From positions 139,063,126 to 139,127,125 of the forward strand of contig JALIGW010000003.1 in assembly GCA_023053685.1 (NCBI GenBank): DNA of 64,000 nucleotides, written 5' to 3'. A program made the translations under genes and the position numbers. The notes under the pieces are model-generated. The model saw only the letters and a program-made list of their open reading frames with translations. It had not been told where the DNA came from and ran no database searches. Numbering within the stretch: position 1 is the first letter of the stretch; each line of letters starts with the position of its first letter. This document shows positions 1 through 13,000 of the stretch, one piece after another. This DNA is from Diadophis punctatus similis. Taxonomy: Eukaryota; Chordata; Lepidosauria; Squamata; Dipsadidae.

Positions 1-2271
1 CTGTTTTATTGTTGTTCTAATTATTTTGCAAGTCATTAAGAGAATTTTTAACAGAAAGTTTAGCTAAAAGCATTTTCCATGAACAAATACAAGTGTATGG
101 TGTATTGATAGTTATAGATGTCAAGTGCAACAATATAGTTTATGGTCAAATTTAATCTAAATAATTGAAAAGGTTTTTAAAGCCAGAGAGTACTTCAAAA
201 GCTAGTACTGTTTGTGGTAATATTCTAGAAACGCTTTGATGACAATTAGCATTAGCTGTGCCCCATGCCATGTGATTTAATAGCAACAGCAGCAATACCT
301 GATAACTATCCATATCACCACCATCATCATCTCCTTTCTGATGGAAAAAAATAAGCTTTATAAACACATGGAACATGCATTATTGGTAACACACCTCAAC
401 AAATGCAAGATACATGCAACACAGATTTTGACCCCCCCCTCCCACCAACCAAATTAGCCTCAGTAGTTGACTAACACTGCTCAAGGAAGCAATCAAGTGT
501 CTCTCCTCTCTTACATACACAATAAAGTTATGGGAGATCAGGCTTCTCGCTATGCTGGCTGAGGTATTCTGGGAGTTGAAGTCCACACATTTTAAAGTTG
601 CCAAGATTGGGAACCCCTAGCACAGAAACCGGAGCCCCCATAACTTTATTGTGTATGTAAGAGAGTCGGGAGTTCCCAAAACACTGGGAATTTCTGTTCT
701 ATGCTGCTGAGATGTGATCTGTCAGTTACACTTTGTCAAGGGAAATAAACTCTATAAAGGAGAGTTTCTTGCAATCAGACATAAACTGGAAAGCCCACTT
801 CAGCAATTTTGAAGTCATGCTTAACGGGAGAAAAATGGGCATTTTAAAAAACAAAATTTACATATGTGTTGCATACCGTATTTAGCCTATTTACCTGAGG
901 ATTTACTGTTCTTTTTATTTGGCATACTATGGGATAGCATATGCAATCTAAGGGTAGTAGTATTACTGCACTGAGAAACTCATCAAAGAAAGATGGGTTA
1001 AAAACTGCAAGCTAGATTTACTTATTGGAAAGGTAGAATGATTTATCTGTTTCATGTAGAGTTTATTTTTCTTCTAAGGAGATTTCAGTAGCACAAATAT
1101 TTCTTCATCCATTTTATCTTCATAACTATTCTGTAGGATTAGTTAAAACTTTTATTCATGCTATTCAAAACTGAGCCGCTCCTAACTCAAACATAGAATC
1201 AATTATTCCCATTGATTAGGGTTAAAAACCTATTACATCTATTACACTTGAAAGAACTACATCTTAAGGGAAGAATGATGGAAGGTAAATGGCTGCTAGT
1301 TACAGTAACCATTTTTCTTTCCCTGGAAATACATTACAAATTTCTGTAGGTAGAATGGTACTATTCCACTGAGTATTTTCTTATTCATGTAAGCCACTAT
1401 CAGTGGCTAACCCAAAGTTCAAAAAGTAAACAACCTATACTGATCTTCAGGCTTATCCACTATCTTTTCCTAAACATAAAAGGTGAAGAGAAAATGGTTC
1501 CACTTTGGGGTTTTTTTTTATGAAACAGACAAATGCCAAATGATAGTTTTACCTAGTTTAGCACCAACCATACTTCAAAGTTTGCACATAATAGAGAGCT
1601 AAAGTTCATTCTAAAATAAAAATGTTCTAACTTTTTTCCATTCACATCTGAAAAAGAAGCAAACACCTGTGCCTATGGTATTCTGTAAGTAGAGATACAT
1701 GTACTCATAGTGTTAACGTAATTTGTTTAAGAACTTCTAAGTCATAGTTTGCATCAGGATAACCTGGTTCTTTTGCAAGTGTTTGGAGGTAAACTTTCAA
1801 AAGTCCCAGCCAATCTGTCCTATGGTCAGAAACTCTAAGAGTTTTAGTTCAAAATAGCTACAAATCACCAAGTTGTTTAAATGGGGGACAGGAATCACAT
1901 GAACAACATCACTGAGTTTTGAGATATGTGAAAGAGAGAAAGGGAGGGAGAGAGAGAGAGAGATTTAGAATATCCAGAGCCCATGACTTTAGCTTGGCTG
2001 GCATACTGTCCAGGGCTTGTCTATTTATCATTTCATATCTTCTAATAAAGAACTGCTGATCTTATAATGAACTGAAGGTCACAAGTGAGTCAGAAGGAAG
2101 TGGTGTACATAGTACTCATTCTAATATTGATGCAATGTTCTGTTTATGAGTTACGATGTATAAACTTTGAGAAAGCATGTCAAATGCACATGTTGACAGC
2201 TATGTTACATGCCACCACTGAAAGACTAAATTTGCACCATGCTTTAATATTTCAATATTTAAAAGGCCTAC
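1..2271 (-). other. KIF13A: Partial intron 25 of KIF13A
   Basis: AT-rich intron sequence. Apart from the inverted repeat at 506-665 and a GA-rich run near 1930-1961, no exon, RNA gene or repeat was recognised. The next KIF13A exon is not here. Confidence 0.7.
506..665. repeat. Inverted repeat with 29-bp perfect arms around a MITE fragment
   Basis: Arm 506-534 (CTCTCTTACATACACAATAA...) is the exact reverse complement of 637-665. The 102-bp spacer contains a piece of the widespread element with GGGAGTTGAAGTCCAC, ending in a hAT-like terminus (GGGAACCCCTAG). Probably a foldback or nested non-autonomous DNA transposon. Confidence 0.75.
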
Positions 2272-2418
2272 CTGGTAACTGTCTAATCCCCGTTGCAATT
2301 TGGTAGATCTGGCAGTCACACAGCCAATGGAAATGGACAGAATAGCTTCAACCATAAGTGGTAATGTTCCTGAGTGTTGCACTGGTTTAACTCCCACCTG
2401 AACTCTACGAGAATGACC
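2272..2418 (-). CDS. KIF13A: KIF13A exon 25 (residues 1026-1074), last exon in window
   Basis: The acceptor is GTGCAG|GGTCAT and the donor is TACCAG|GTAGGC; 49 codons. It encodes [40 protein letters not shown] and LQRGLDSYQ. The next exon (expected to begin EEDLNxVRERW in mammals) was not found in 1-2271 and should lie to the left. Confidence 0.96.
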
Positions 2419-5400
2419 CTGCACAATTAAAGGAAGGGAGAGGGGAAGTAATATAAAATATATACTAATACACTAGCATTATTTTTTAGAGAAGAAAATC
2501 CTATCCACTATACCTGTCTAAGTTGGAAAATTCCTCCTGTGTTTACATCTTTTGCCTGGTGAAGCTCCACAGCTGCATAATCACCAATTTCATTTAGTTC
2601 TTGAATTGAAACCCACATTTCTATTCGACGTGTTACTTCATTCCACCTAAAAACGTGTAAAAGAAATCAATAAATATACTTTTAGGAGCCTCAAAATAAC
2701 TAATTCCTGATGAAGGTTCACAAGGATAATGTAATACCTGTCTCTCAAGGTCCTAGATTTTGCACGAAGAGAATCAACTTCCCATATGGAGGTCCCGTTT
2801 CCAGCACATCTGTGACCCCAGACCTCAATAGCAAGAGCTCCATCTGCAATGAACTCCAGAAATTCCTCTGTTACATTCACCACATAATCCTAAAAAAATG
2901 GGAACATTGACCACAGAAAACATAATATATGCTCTGTATGGTAAAGAAGAAATACATCAAATAATCAAAAACCAGTTTTTATAAGTAGTTGATACAATTT
3001 ATTTTGTACCTCAGAATGACAAAGCTGAACTTGAAATGATTGCTCTCTATTACCCCTCCCCCATAAACTTTAACTTATAAATTACCAGATTACTTACATT
3101 ATCTTTTAAATTATATTATTATAAGATTAATTACATAATAATGTGTAATTTCTTTCTGCTTTTAATGTTTATATGGTTTTCATTGGTTCTGTTGGTTTTA
3201 GCTAAAAGTGTTTGTGCATGTGTTTGTGCCTTTGACTCAGTGTTGACTCTGGACGGACTGTACTAATTAATCCCTGCATTTATCTTTTCAAAAAATTTGG
3301 AAGTGGTTTGCCACTGCCTTCTTCCTAGGGTTGAAAGGGAGCCTGCAGTTCAAGGATCCTCAGTTGGTTTCATACTGAGGCAGGAAGAGAATGTCCTCCT
3401 GTTTTATAGCAGGCTGCCTTTAACCTCTATACCAAATTAGCTCCCTTCACTAATTATTTTATATTAATTGCATATGTTTAAAACTGACTGAAAATTGAGA
3501 AAAGCTTTTTTTGAACAGTAGATGTAAGTCGAATCAATACATTGGATTCATGTTTATCCTCTGAAACCAACTGTTCAAAAGAAAACGGCTTCTTACTTCT
3601 CTTAAAACTTCTTTTTTCCATTGGTTTCTCTGACGTTTAAATGATCCAATAGTTAGTCCTTGACCTATGACCGTTAGTTCAGCAACCATTCAAAGTGATG
3701 ATGGCACTCATAGTTACAGCTATTCCAGCACCCTCGTGGTCATGAGATTGCGATCTGGGTGCTTGGCAACCTGTTTCCACTGACAACCGGTCACAGCACC
3801 CCACAATCATCACTTGCGATCTTCCCTGCTGGTTCCTCAGAAAGTCAATTGGAAAGCCATCAGGGAAGGTCAGAAACCTCTGGGACAAATCTTCCCCACC
3901 TGGGCACCCTCCCCCACCTCTGTGTGCTTGTGCTGCACTCATTCACCCCTGCACACCCTCCCTTACCTGCCTCACCTAACAACCATGGGATTCAGTTAAT
4001 GATGTCAACCAGGACTGCAGAGATTGCTGTTGCTAAGCAATGTGGTCATGCTTTACAACCTCATTGCTTAATGATGGAAATTCCAGTCAAAAATGCTGCT
4101 GTAAGTCAAGAATTATCTGTAGGAATTCCTACCAGAAGCAGGATACACAATGAATCTCTTTGATATATGTAATAGCTTATAGTTTATGGTGGTTTAATAA
4201 AATCAACAATTGATTAAATTTCTAGATGCCTGCCTAGGGAAACACATAGAATCAATTATAATACAGGCAGTCCCAAAAGTGTATTGCTAACTTTAAATAG
4301 GCAGAAAAATGAGCCATTCTCTGAAATAATTTCTTTTTGCATAGACTTCTCTTAAAACTAGCAAAGAGAACCCTCCATCTTAAAAACAAAAGTACATATG
4401 TTGCTAAAGCAATGCTCATTGTGTGTACTTGTTTTTGAGAAACTACTCTTAGCTTGATGTAGACAATTAAATGAACTGGACTTCCAAACAGATACTAAAT
4501 AATTTGCATTCTTCATATTTTTCATATGAATAAATATTGAGGTTTTTGCATTTACAAAAATGGACTCACTCAAATCCCTTTACCCCAGAGTGTATATGCA
4601 ATACACAAGTCAAAAATGTAACCATGATGGTCTAAAAAAAGAGAAAAATAATTACCCTACAATGAGAGAAAGTCACTGTAAATTGGACATCTTTGCCCAG
4701 AGGTGAAGGCACATCTGGATCTACAACTGGTGCTGCAACAGTTGGTTCACACTGATCCCAGAAGGTATATTGACAAAAGACAAAGTTTGAAAGATTCAGT
4801 GGTAGTCCTGTTGCTTCTTTGATTTTTACCTGAACAATTATGAAACATAAATTCAATAAACCAAAATATTTACGTTTCTAAACAAGTATTTAGTTACAAA
4901 AATGCAGAAATATGTCTCTGATGGGAACAATTTTATCTCTTAATTAGCACAGTACTACAGTTTTGATTCCAAAGGTTCTTTTGGTACTTCCAAAGGTACT
5001 TGTGGCACATTGCGATTCAGACATGGCCCTTTTCTGCAAATTATTAAAACACTTATTTATTTTCCTGGAACCATGCAGCTGCCGAGGTGGTGCAGTGGTT
5101 AGAGTGCAGGCTACTTCAGCTGACTGCTAGCTGCAGTTCAGCTGTTCAAATCTCACCGGCTCAAGGTTGACTCAGCCTTCCATCCTTCTGAGGTCGGTAA
5201 AATGAGGACCCAGATTGTTGGGGGCAATATGCTGAACTCTGTAAACCACTTAGAGAGGGCTGTAAAGCACTATGAAACGGTATATAAGTCTAAGTGCTAT
5301 TGCTATTGCCCTCCCAAGCTGTCATCTGCAGCTGCTTTGAAGGAGCTGCAGAAAATTGCTGTTTGTGCTCCAAAACACTTTTTGAAAGAGAATCCAAATT

Positions 5401-7023
5401 GTTGCATGAAAGACAGAGATGGCAAGGGATGTATGTGAAATGGTCAACTGACTACATATCAATTAAATCAGTTAAAAATGATCCCTAAAGCAAATGAACT
5501 CCTTACATCTCTCAAATTGGGGTTTTTTTTTTAAACTCACAGAACAGCAGCTTTTTCTAAAACTAGCAGCGGAAGTGTTGGTTGAAATATGAATACATCT
5601 CCAAGAGAAAGAAATCAAAACTCTTGTAAGAATAGGATTGGGAATTCTTTCCAATCAAGGAGCTGAACTTAAGTTCACCCGAGAGGAAGTCACTAGAGGC
5701 TGCATACCAGCAGAAGGTAAGGCAACCATGAATATTCTCCCTGTTAACACATGCATGTTCACTCACAAACACATCTTTCCAGCCCTACTTTATCTATTCG
5801 CTCAGACAGAGCAGCTGAGGGAAATTTTTCCCTGCACAGTTCTGAGATGGATTTCCTTTTTCGGTTCAGGGCCAAAGAAACTGACTTATTTTTCAACCCT
5901 TTCTAAATGGTGGCAGAGAGAAAAGAATTTTGTCCCCATCCCACCCATTTGATTACAAAGCAGACAAATCTTTTCTTCTATTTCAGTGCTATGGTCAGGG
6001 GCAGGGCCTAAGGAATGATGCATCTTGGACATGAATCTCTCCCCCCACCCATTTGTCTCTGGTCTTCAGCACAGAATACAACCGATCAGTACAGAAAACC
6101 ATCTGGAAACCTCTTATTAACAATTTCCATATAAACTGGCAGTTAGCAGAACATAGCTAGAATATAGATTTAACCGTGGAAAATGTAACTCTGGAAAACC
6201 AATACTTTCTAGAGCATAAATACGGAAGGAGCCACCGTGTCTTTGGGAAGCAAGCATTCCAAGAGAAAGGAAAGCACACAAGGCTTGCTTCCAAGGTCCC
6301 GCTCCACCTATTTCCTGTAGGGTTGGAAACCTTTCTGTGTCCTTTCTGTGTTGCTGTACATTATAAGTAATCACCAACATCTTAAATTGAAGTTACTTCT
6401 TCAAGATCGGCCTATCTTGGAATCAGACCAGGATCAACAGCCACTTGATCATGCTGGAATTAAACCGCTATTTGTTTCTTCCTACCTAGTCCCACACAAA
6501 CCCTAACTATTCCGTCAAGACATTTGACACCATCAGCTGCTAAGCCTAGGTGAAGATATACACCTGGTAACATCAGCATATAAATGATATACAGTTCTGA
6601 ACTGCATGACAACCTTTCCCAGTGGCTTCATGTATCACATGTTTTAATATTGTCAGTCAACTGAAGCTCTAAATATTGACAACAGAAACAATTTCCTATG
6701 GCAGTATTCTTAGCTGTGTAATTATCAAATTGTATTTTTTTTAAATATCTACCCCTAAAAAACACCTGACATAGATGATGCAGCCCTTACCCTGCATGTG
6801 AATTTTTTTGGTCTGTGAATAATTTCTCCATTATTATCCATGATTTCTAAGCTTCCACTTTCACTAGAGTTTTCAGAAGAATCGTCTCCTTCCACAACAC
6901 GTTCTGGGACAGCACCAGTGGCACGCATCACTTCAACATGCAGACGGCCTACCACCTGTATTAAAAAACAGTATCTTAAGATGTTAAACAGGTCCCTAAC
7001 ATCTAATATCAATAATGCAGATG

Positions 7024-7059
<36 letters not shown>

Positions 7060-10000
7060 TGTGTGTGTGTATTTTATATATTATATATCATACAACTGTA
7101 TCTTCAGCAACTAAATAAAGAAAAAATACATATATAATCTTTTCAAGTGTGACATACTAGTCTTCTTAAACAACATTGATAATAAACTTATACTACAAAG
7201 ATTTATATATATGGGAATGAACTTGGAAGACAGGAGGAAGTCCCATATACCCTCACAGTATATACTGTAACTGCACCAGTAGTGGGTTCTAAAACCCGTT
7301 GCTACTGGTTTGCATGCGCAGAAGCGTCCCGGGCGGGTGGGCGGAGCAACCCGGGAGCAACCCACCACTGCTGTGCACCTAATTTCAGCATACTTAAACC
7401 TATTATTAATTTACATATTCTAAAAGAAATAATTTTGAAAATCCTTTTGTATAGATACCATTCTTTCATTGATATGACCTTTAAATTAAACACACTAGAA
7501 CTCTGTGTGGAGAAACTATTTGTCAGCATATGCAATTTAGTTGTTCTCCATATGTCCCACAGATGTCCTGTTTATTTGTGAGTATCAACTGATGATTTTT
7601 CTTTTCCTCAGGCTTTCACTCCACAGATCAACAATCTAGTGTGTCTGGCATTTTTTTCCCTTTAAGCCACATCCTCTGCCTTTTCCAACCCATTGCTAAT
7701 AGAGACTGCAAACAGCAGCAGCACCAAATAAACAAAGAGAAAAACAGGAACACAGCAGATGGCAATTCCAACTGTGCTATACATAACATGAGCCATTATT
7801 TGCAATTCATTCATTCAGTCAAAGCAATAATTCACAGGATGTATATGGTTGCCTATCTCATATAACGATTCCGGGTGGCTCACAACAATCAATAAAACAA
7901 AGACACAAAGACACAAACCTTTTTCCTAGACACCAAACCAAACAAGCCTCCCAGCAAAAACCCCATCCTAGCTCAATGCTTGGGGGAAGAGCCAAGTCTT
8001 CAAGGCCCCCCCAGAAAACTGAAAGGGCAGGAATGTACATGTATAACAAAGATACTCCTTTCACAAACAAAGTGCAATATTTATTATAGATTAAGCCTCA
8101 CCTCTCCTTGTTGGCTAATTATTGGTACTGCATACTGAAGCTTGACATCACAGAAAAGGCACTCCAAAAAGACATTTGCTACGCCAATTAAATTGTGATT
8201 TTCTTGGGCTTCATAGAAAGGATCACCTCTTTTTCCTGTGAGTCTCTTCATCTATTTTTTTTTAAAAAGAAGATATGAATTTCAAAGGCATGAAGGGTTT
8301 ACCAGAATGATTCAACATGGAAATGATAAGCTGTATTTTGAAATATATATCATTTATTGTAAACAATTACAATATTATTTTCATTTTTTATCATTATTCA
8401 TTGTAATAATTATATTACGTATCACAGCAGAAATATACATATTATTTGCACCAAAATTTCTATCAGTTTAAAAGAAACATTTTAAGGACCAACAGTTTAT
8501 TTATCTTTAAAACAGAAATAATAAATACTTCAAACAATCTCTATTCTCTCCCAAATACAGGACACAATGTAGTAATTAGGATCATTTTAACTGTCAGTAT
8601 AGAAATGTAAATGTAATAATAAAATATAATAATAATGCTTATTTCTTATTGTTAGGCAGGCAATATATCTTATAATGCCCAACAAAAATCAGTGAGAGTA
8701 ACTATATTTCAGAGTACTAGTCATGTAATATGGGTAGCATACTGAACCAAACCAGTGATGGCGAACCTTTTGGCCATGATGTGTCAAAAATTTCAAAAAT
8801 GTCTAATTTGAGTCTGCTGGCGTGTCACCCCTCCCTCCCCCAAAAGGAGAAACAATTATCTTCCCCCATGAGCTATTTAGGCCACCCTGAACAGCGGCAC
8901 TGAGCAGTACCACAGAAGCTGGGCCTGAAGTCAAAGTCCCGGGCCTTGACCAGCTCTAGTGCCACCACTCTCATGCAATTCCACAAGGCATATGAGTTTT
9001 GTGGAATGATATGATTGCTCCCCAGGATCAGCTGCATGCCGTCCCAGCGGTCTCCAGGATCTGCTGCATGCCCCTTTGCAGGAAGTGTTCTCTTTATGGT
9101 GACAGACACCTGGGCCTATCTGAGGATGCCCAGGTTGCAGATGGCCTTTGTTCTTGAAGAAACTTCAGAGGATGCTCTTCTGCAGCCTCGGCAACCTCTG
9201 AAAACCATCTGAAAGGATGCCCCATTCTTGTGCAACTTCCAGAGTTACACAAGACCATATTTCACTCTCATGTAGCCACCACAGCTTCTGAAAATTATGA
9301 GAATGTTGTGTGCTATTGAAATTAGTTGTTGTCGGGTATCACATCACCCAAAATGTAGTGGTGCAAGTCACCTTTCATGTGCATGTCATAGGTTTGCCAT
9401 TACTGGTTTAGAATAAACTAACATAAAAATGAATGAGGCAATGGAGTCTACAGGGGGCTTTATGCATGCATACTTTTATAAATCACATATTGGAAAAATG
9501 GTTAAATACCTCTTGAAATCTCTCTTTCCATTCTTGATATAATTCTCTCATATCAATTAATTTGTTTTCTAGCTTTTCAATGGTCCACACCTGAGTGCTC
9601 TTTCCTTTCCTTTTTACCTGAATAGCTGGTTCACTGACAATTGCTCCTCTCTGAATAACAAAACACAAACATTTTATTTACAGTATTTATTCAATGTGCG
9701 TACTGCCAAAATCTGCCAAGGTATTCTGGTGATGTGAAATCATGAATCAACACTGAAAACATTCTCAATAAGAAAATAATACATTATTGTAATTAATGTT
9801 GATCAAATTGTTTATATTTAATAATGTAACATTACCATAATAGCAAAACATTTAACAATAATGTAACATTAATATTAATACTTAAAATTAATTTATTAAA
9901 ACATGAAAGATCAGTGGTAAAATGCATTTTAAAAATATGTATATCTATATACAGTATATGTTTCTCAGATGCTCAATATACATTTCTTTTTTTATATTTG

Positions 10001-13000
10001 AAGGAATATATTTGAAAATCTGTTTTCAAAGTTAATCACATGGAATTACTGTAGTTAAAAGTAGTTTTAAGATTTCATGCATGAATACAGATCTCCCTTA
10101 CTGAATGTATTGCAATCAACAAAGAATCCTTTATTTTGGCATAATCTTTCATGGTTACATCCACTTCACTGAATACATCACAGTCAGCTATTTGTTAGGG
10201 GAGCTGAGCATGCGGGCAAAATACAGCACAGTTTTCTAACAGTCTTTTTTGTATGACCATACCAGAATCTCCCTGCATGTGAAAAGTGGCATGCAAAATG
10301 AAAGCTTTTATCTCATTTTACGGTATGTTAAGATTCTATGTTCTGAGTATTCCAAACATATTCATTAATGGAAGTGATCTGTGCTCTCACTGTATACACA
10401 AGACTTCATCTTAGCAAATGTGAAGTAATGTGAAGTAATAATGATCACCATCAAGTTCTTAGTTTTATTTTGTGCAACTGTTGATTACCTGTGGATACTT
10501 TTGTACTTCAGTGCAGTACATATGTGAATCTCTATGTATATTGATATGTACAGGTTACAGAGACAAAAATGAAAGAAGCTGCTTATTCTGGGTATATAAC
10601 TATCCTCATTCTATCCACTTCATGCACAAAATCAGCCTCTAAATTTTATCTTGAATGCAAAATGATTGTGGACTTTTTGACGTTTTATATAAAATAGTAA
10701 ATTTTCCTACCTTTCTGTTGGCGTTCAAGTTAGCAGCAGGGATCTGAAGTGTGACTTGATAATCTGTTAGCTTGCTCATTTCTTCAGCTAAAAAGTTCGC
10801 TTCCCTTACTAATGCATTGGCTTTAACTATTTGTTCTCTTAGTCTTGCCAAGCTTTGTCGAAATAATTCATCCCTACAAGGGAAACAAGACACAAATATA
10901 TTAAAAAATGTAATTTAGAAACCCAGTTTCTAAATACTATTTAAAATACTATTGAGGAGACTAGTACATTATTTTTAATAAATTCTCCGTGAAAAATCAT
11001 GAATTTAGTCACCAGATGTAGAGTTCTGATGAAAATTAGAATAATCATGCATCTGGAAAGCATAATAGTACTAACATTAATATATGCACCATTAATAATT
11101 AAAAATTCAAATAAATTGCATAAATTAATCTATCTTTACAGATGTTTTAAGAGACATTATTTATAACTAAGTTTTCCTGGAAGCTGGAATTTAGATTATT
11201 TGATTTATGGGACCAAATTTAAACTATGCAATATTGCCTACAGACTCCATATTTTATTATTTTACAAATAACACATGAACAAAGGTTCAAGGCAAACTAG
11301 AGCCTTCTGATAAAATCAAGAGTATTTTCTATTTTTAAACAAATATTTAATCTGTTTTTATTCAATGATTTCAAACAAGAAATAAGATTATCTCCAGATT
11401 ATCCCACAAACCAGGATAAAATATTTTAAACGTTAGTATGTAATAGCCACATGGTACAGTAGGCCTATCCCAAAAAAGTCCCCAAAAAACTGAACTTTTT
11501 CTTCTCATCCAAGAAGTTCAGTTGCCTTTTTTTAAAGCACTTTTGGGACAACCATGACCTGAATGACTGAGAACCTCCATAGACGTACAATAAGCCTAAC
11601 TCAGCACCACTTGTTCAGCTACCAATCAAAGGTATGATGATTCCCATCAAGAGGACTTGTTCCTCACAGTTGCAGCCATCACAGCATCCTGCAGTCACGA
11701 TTGTGATTCAGGCGCCTGGCAGCCGGCTCGCAATTATGATGATCGCAGCATCCTGTGATCATGTGATCATTGCCATTCGTGACCTTCACTGCCCGCTTTT
11801 GATAAGCGAAGTCAATGGGGAAGCTGGCAGGAGGTCGCAAATGGTGACTACATGACTGCAGGGGGTTGAAATCCTATGGGATTTGCCTAATGATAGCAAA
11901 GGGAACTGGTGCAACTGCTGTGGTAAATCAATGCGGTCAGGTGACATTACATTTTATGACCATGCCGCTTAGCGACAGAATGGCTGATCCCAATTACCAT
12001 TATTAAACAAGGACTGTCAGAATGAGTCAAGGCAGGTAGTCTCTTAGTAAACTGGATCACACAATATTTAAAGAGGAGATCGTGCAAAAAAAACAAAAAA
12101 CCCCAAACCAGTTCAATGCACTGAAGGCCTCACAGACACGGAGTATGAAAAGCTTAATTGCCTCAGATTTGAGCAACAAATTTGAGCAACAATTTTTTCT
12201 TTTATGTACACTGAGAGCATATGCACCAAAGACAAATTCCTTGTGTGTCCAATCACACTTGGCCAATAAAGAATTTTATTCTATTCTATTGTAAAAAAAA
12301 AGAGTAGATAACCCTTTCATATCACTATTGATTCAAAATGATTTCAAGATTTTCTTTGTCCTCCAGCGCAATCTCTCGGTTACTTAAATACCAATATTCT
12401 TACCTCTCTTCTGACCAGAAGTTTATTTTCTGCTGAACAGTCTGGGCAGCATCTGAAAGGCTGCCACCACACTGCTGATAACGCCTTTCTGGAGAAAGCT
12501 GTTGCCTGAGCTGTTCCAGCTCCCGCTCATACATTATCCGCTGCTCTTCCAAAGCACTACGTTTTTCTTCCAAATACTGTTTCTCCAACACCTGGACCAC
12601 ATTTTGCAATGGGTCTAGACAGAAAGGAATCCATGCCATTTTAGAAATTATTTCCAGGGGGAATGCTTAATATAACATTATCACTTTCTGAAAATCCTCC
12701 TAGGCTTCACAACCTTATGCACTGACCTGATTAAAATACTATCCCAATATGCGTTTTGCATAGTTTGGCTCTGTTACTTCTTAACATGGAACATTTTCAC
12801 ATATTCTTATAGCTACAATGTTTTAAGGTGGAATAAAGGACATGACTCCCGAAAAAGAAGTATATAGACAAAATAGAATAGAATAACAGAGTTGGAAGGG
12901 ACCTTGGAGGTCTTCTTGTCCAACCCCCTGCTTAGGCAGGAAACCTTACACCACTTCACACAAATGGTTATCCAACATCTTCTTAAAAACTTCCAGTGTT

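Noticed and set aside
7858..8070. Possible LINE end around 7860-8075 (GGTGGCTCACAACAATC)
   Set aside because: Resembles a LINE 3' terminus but is too short and diverged to assign.
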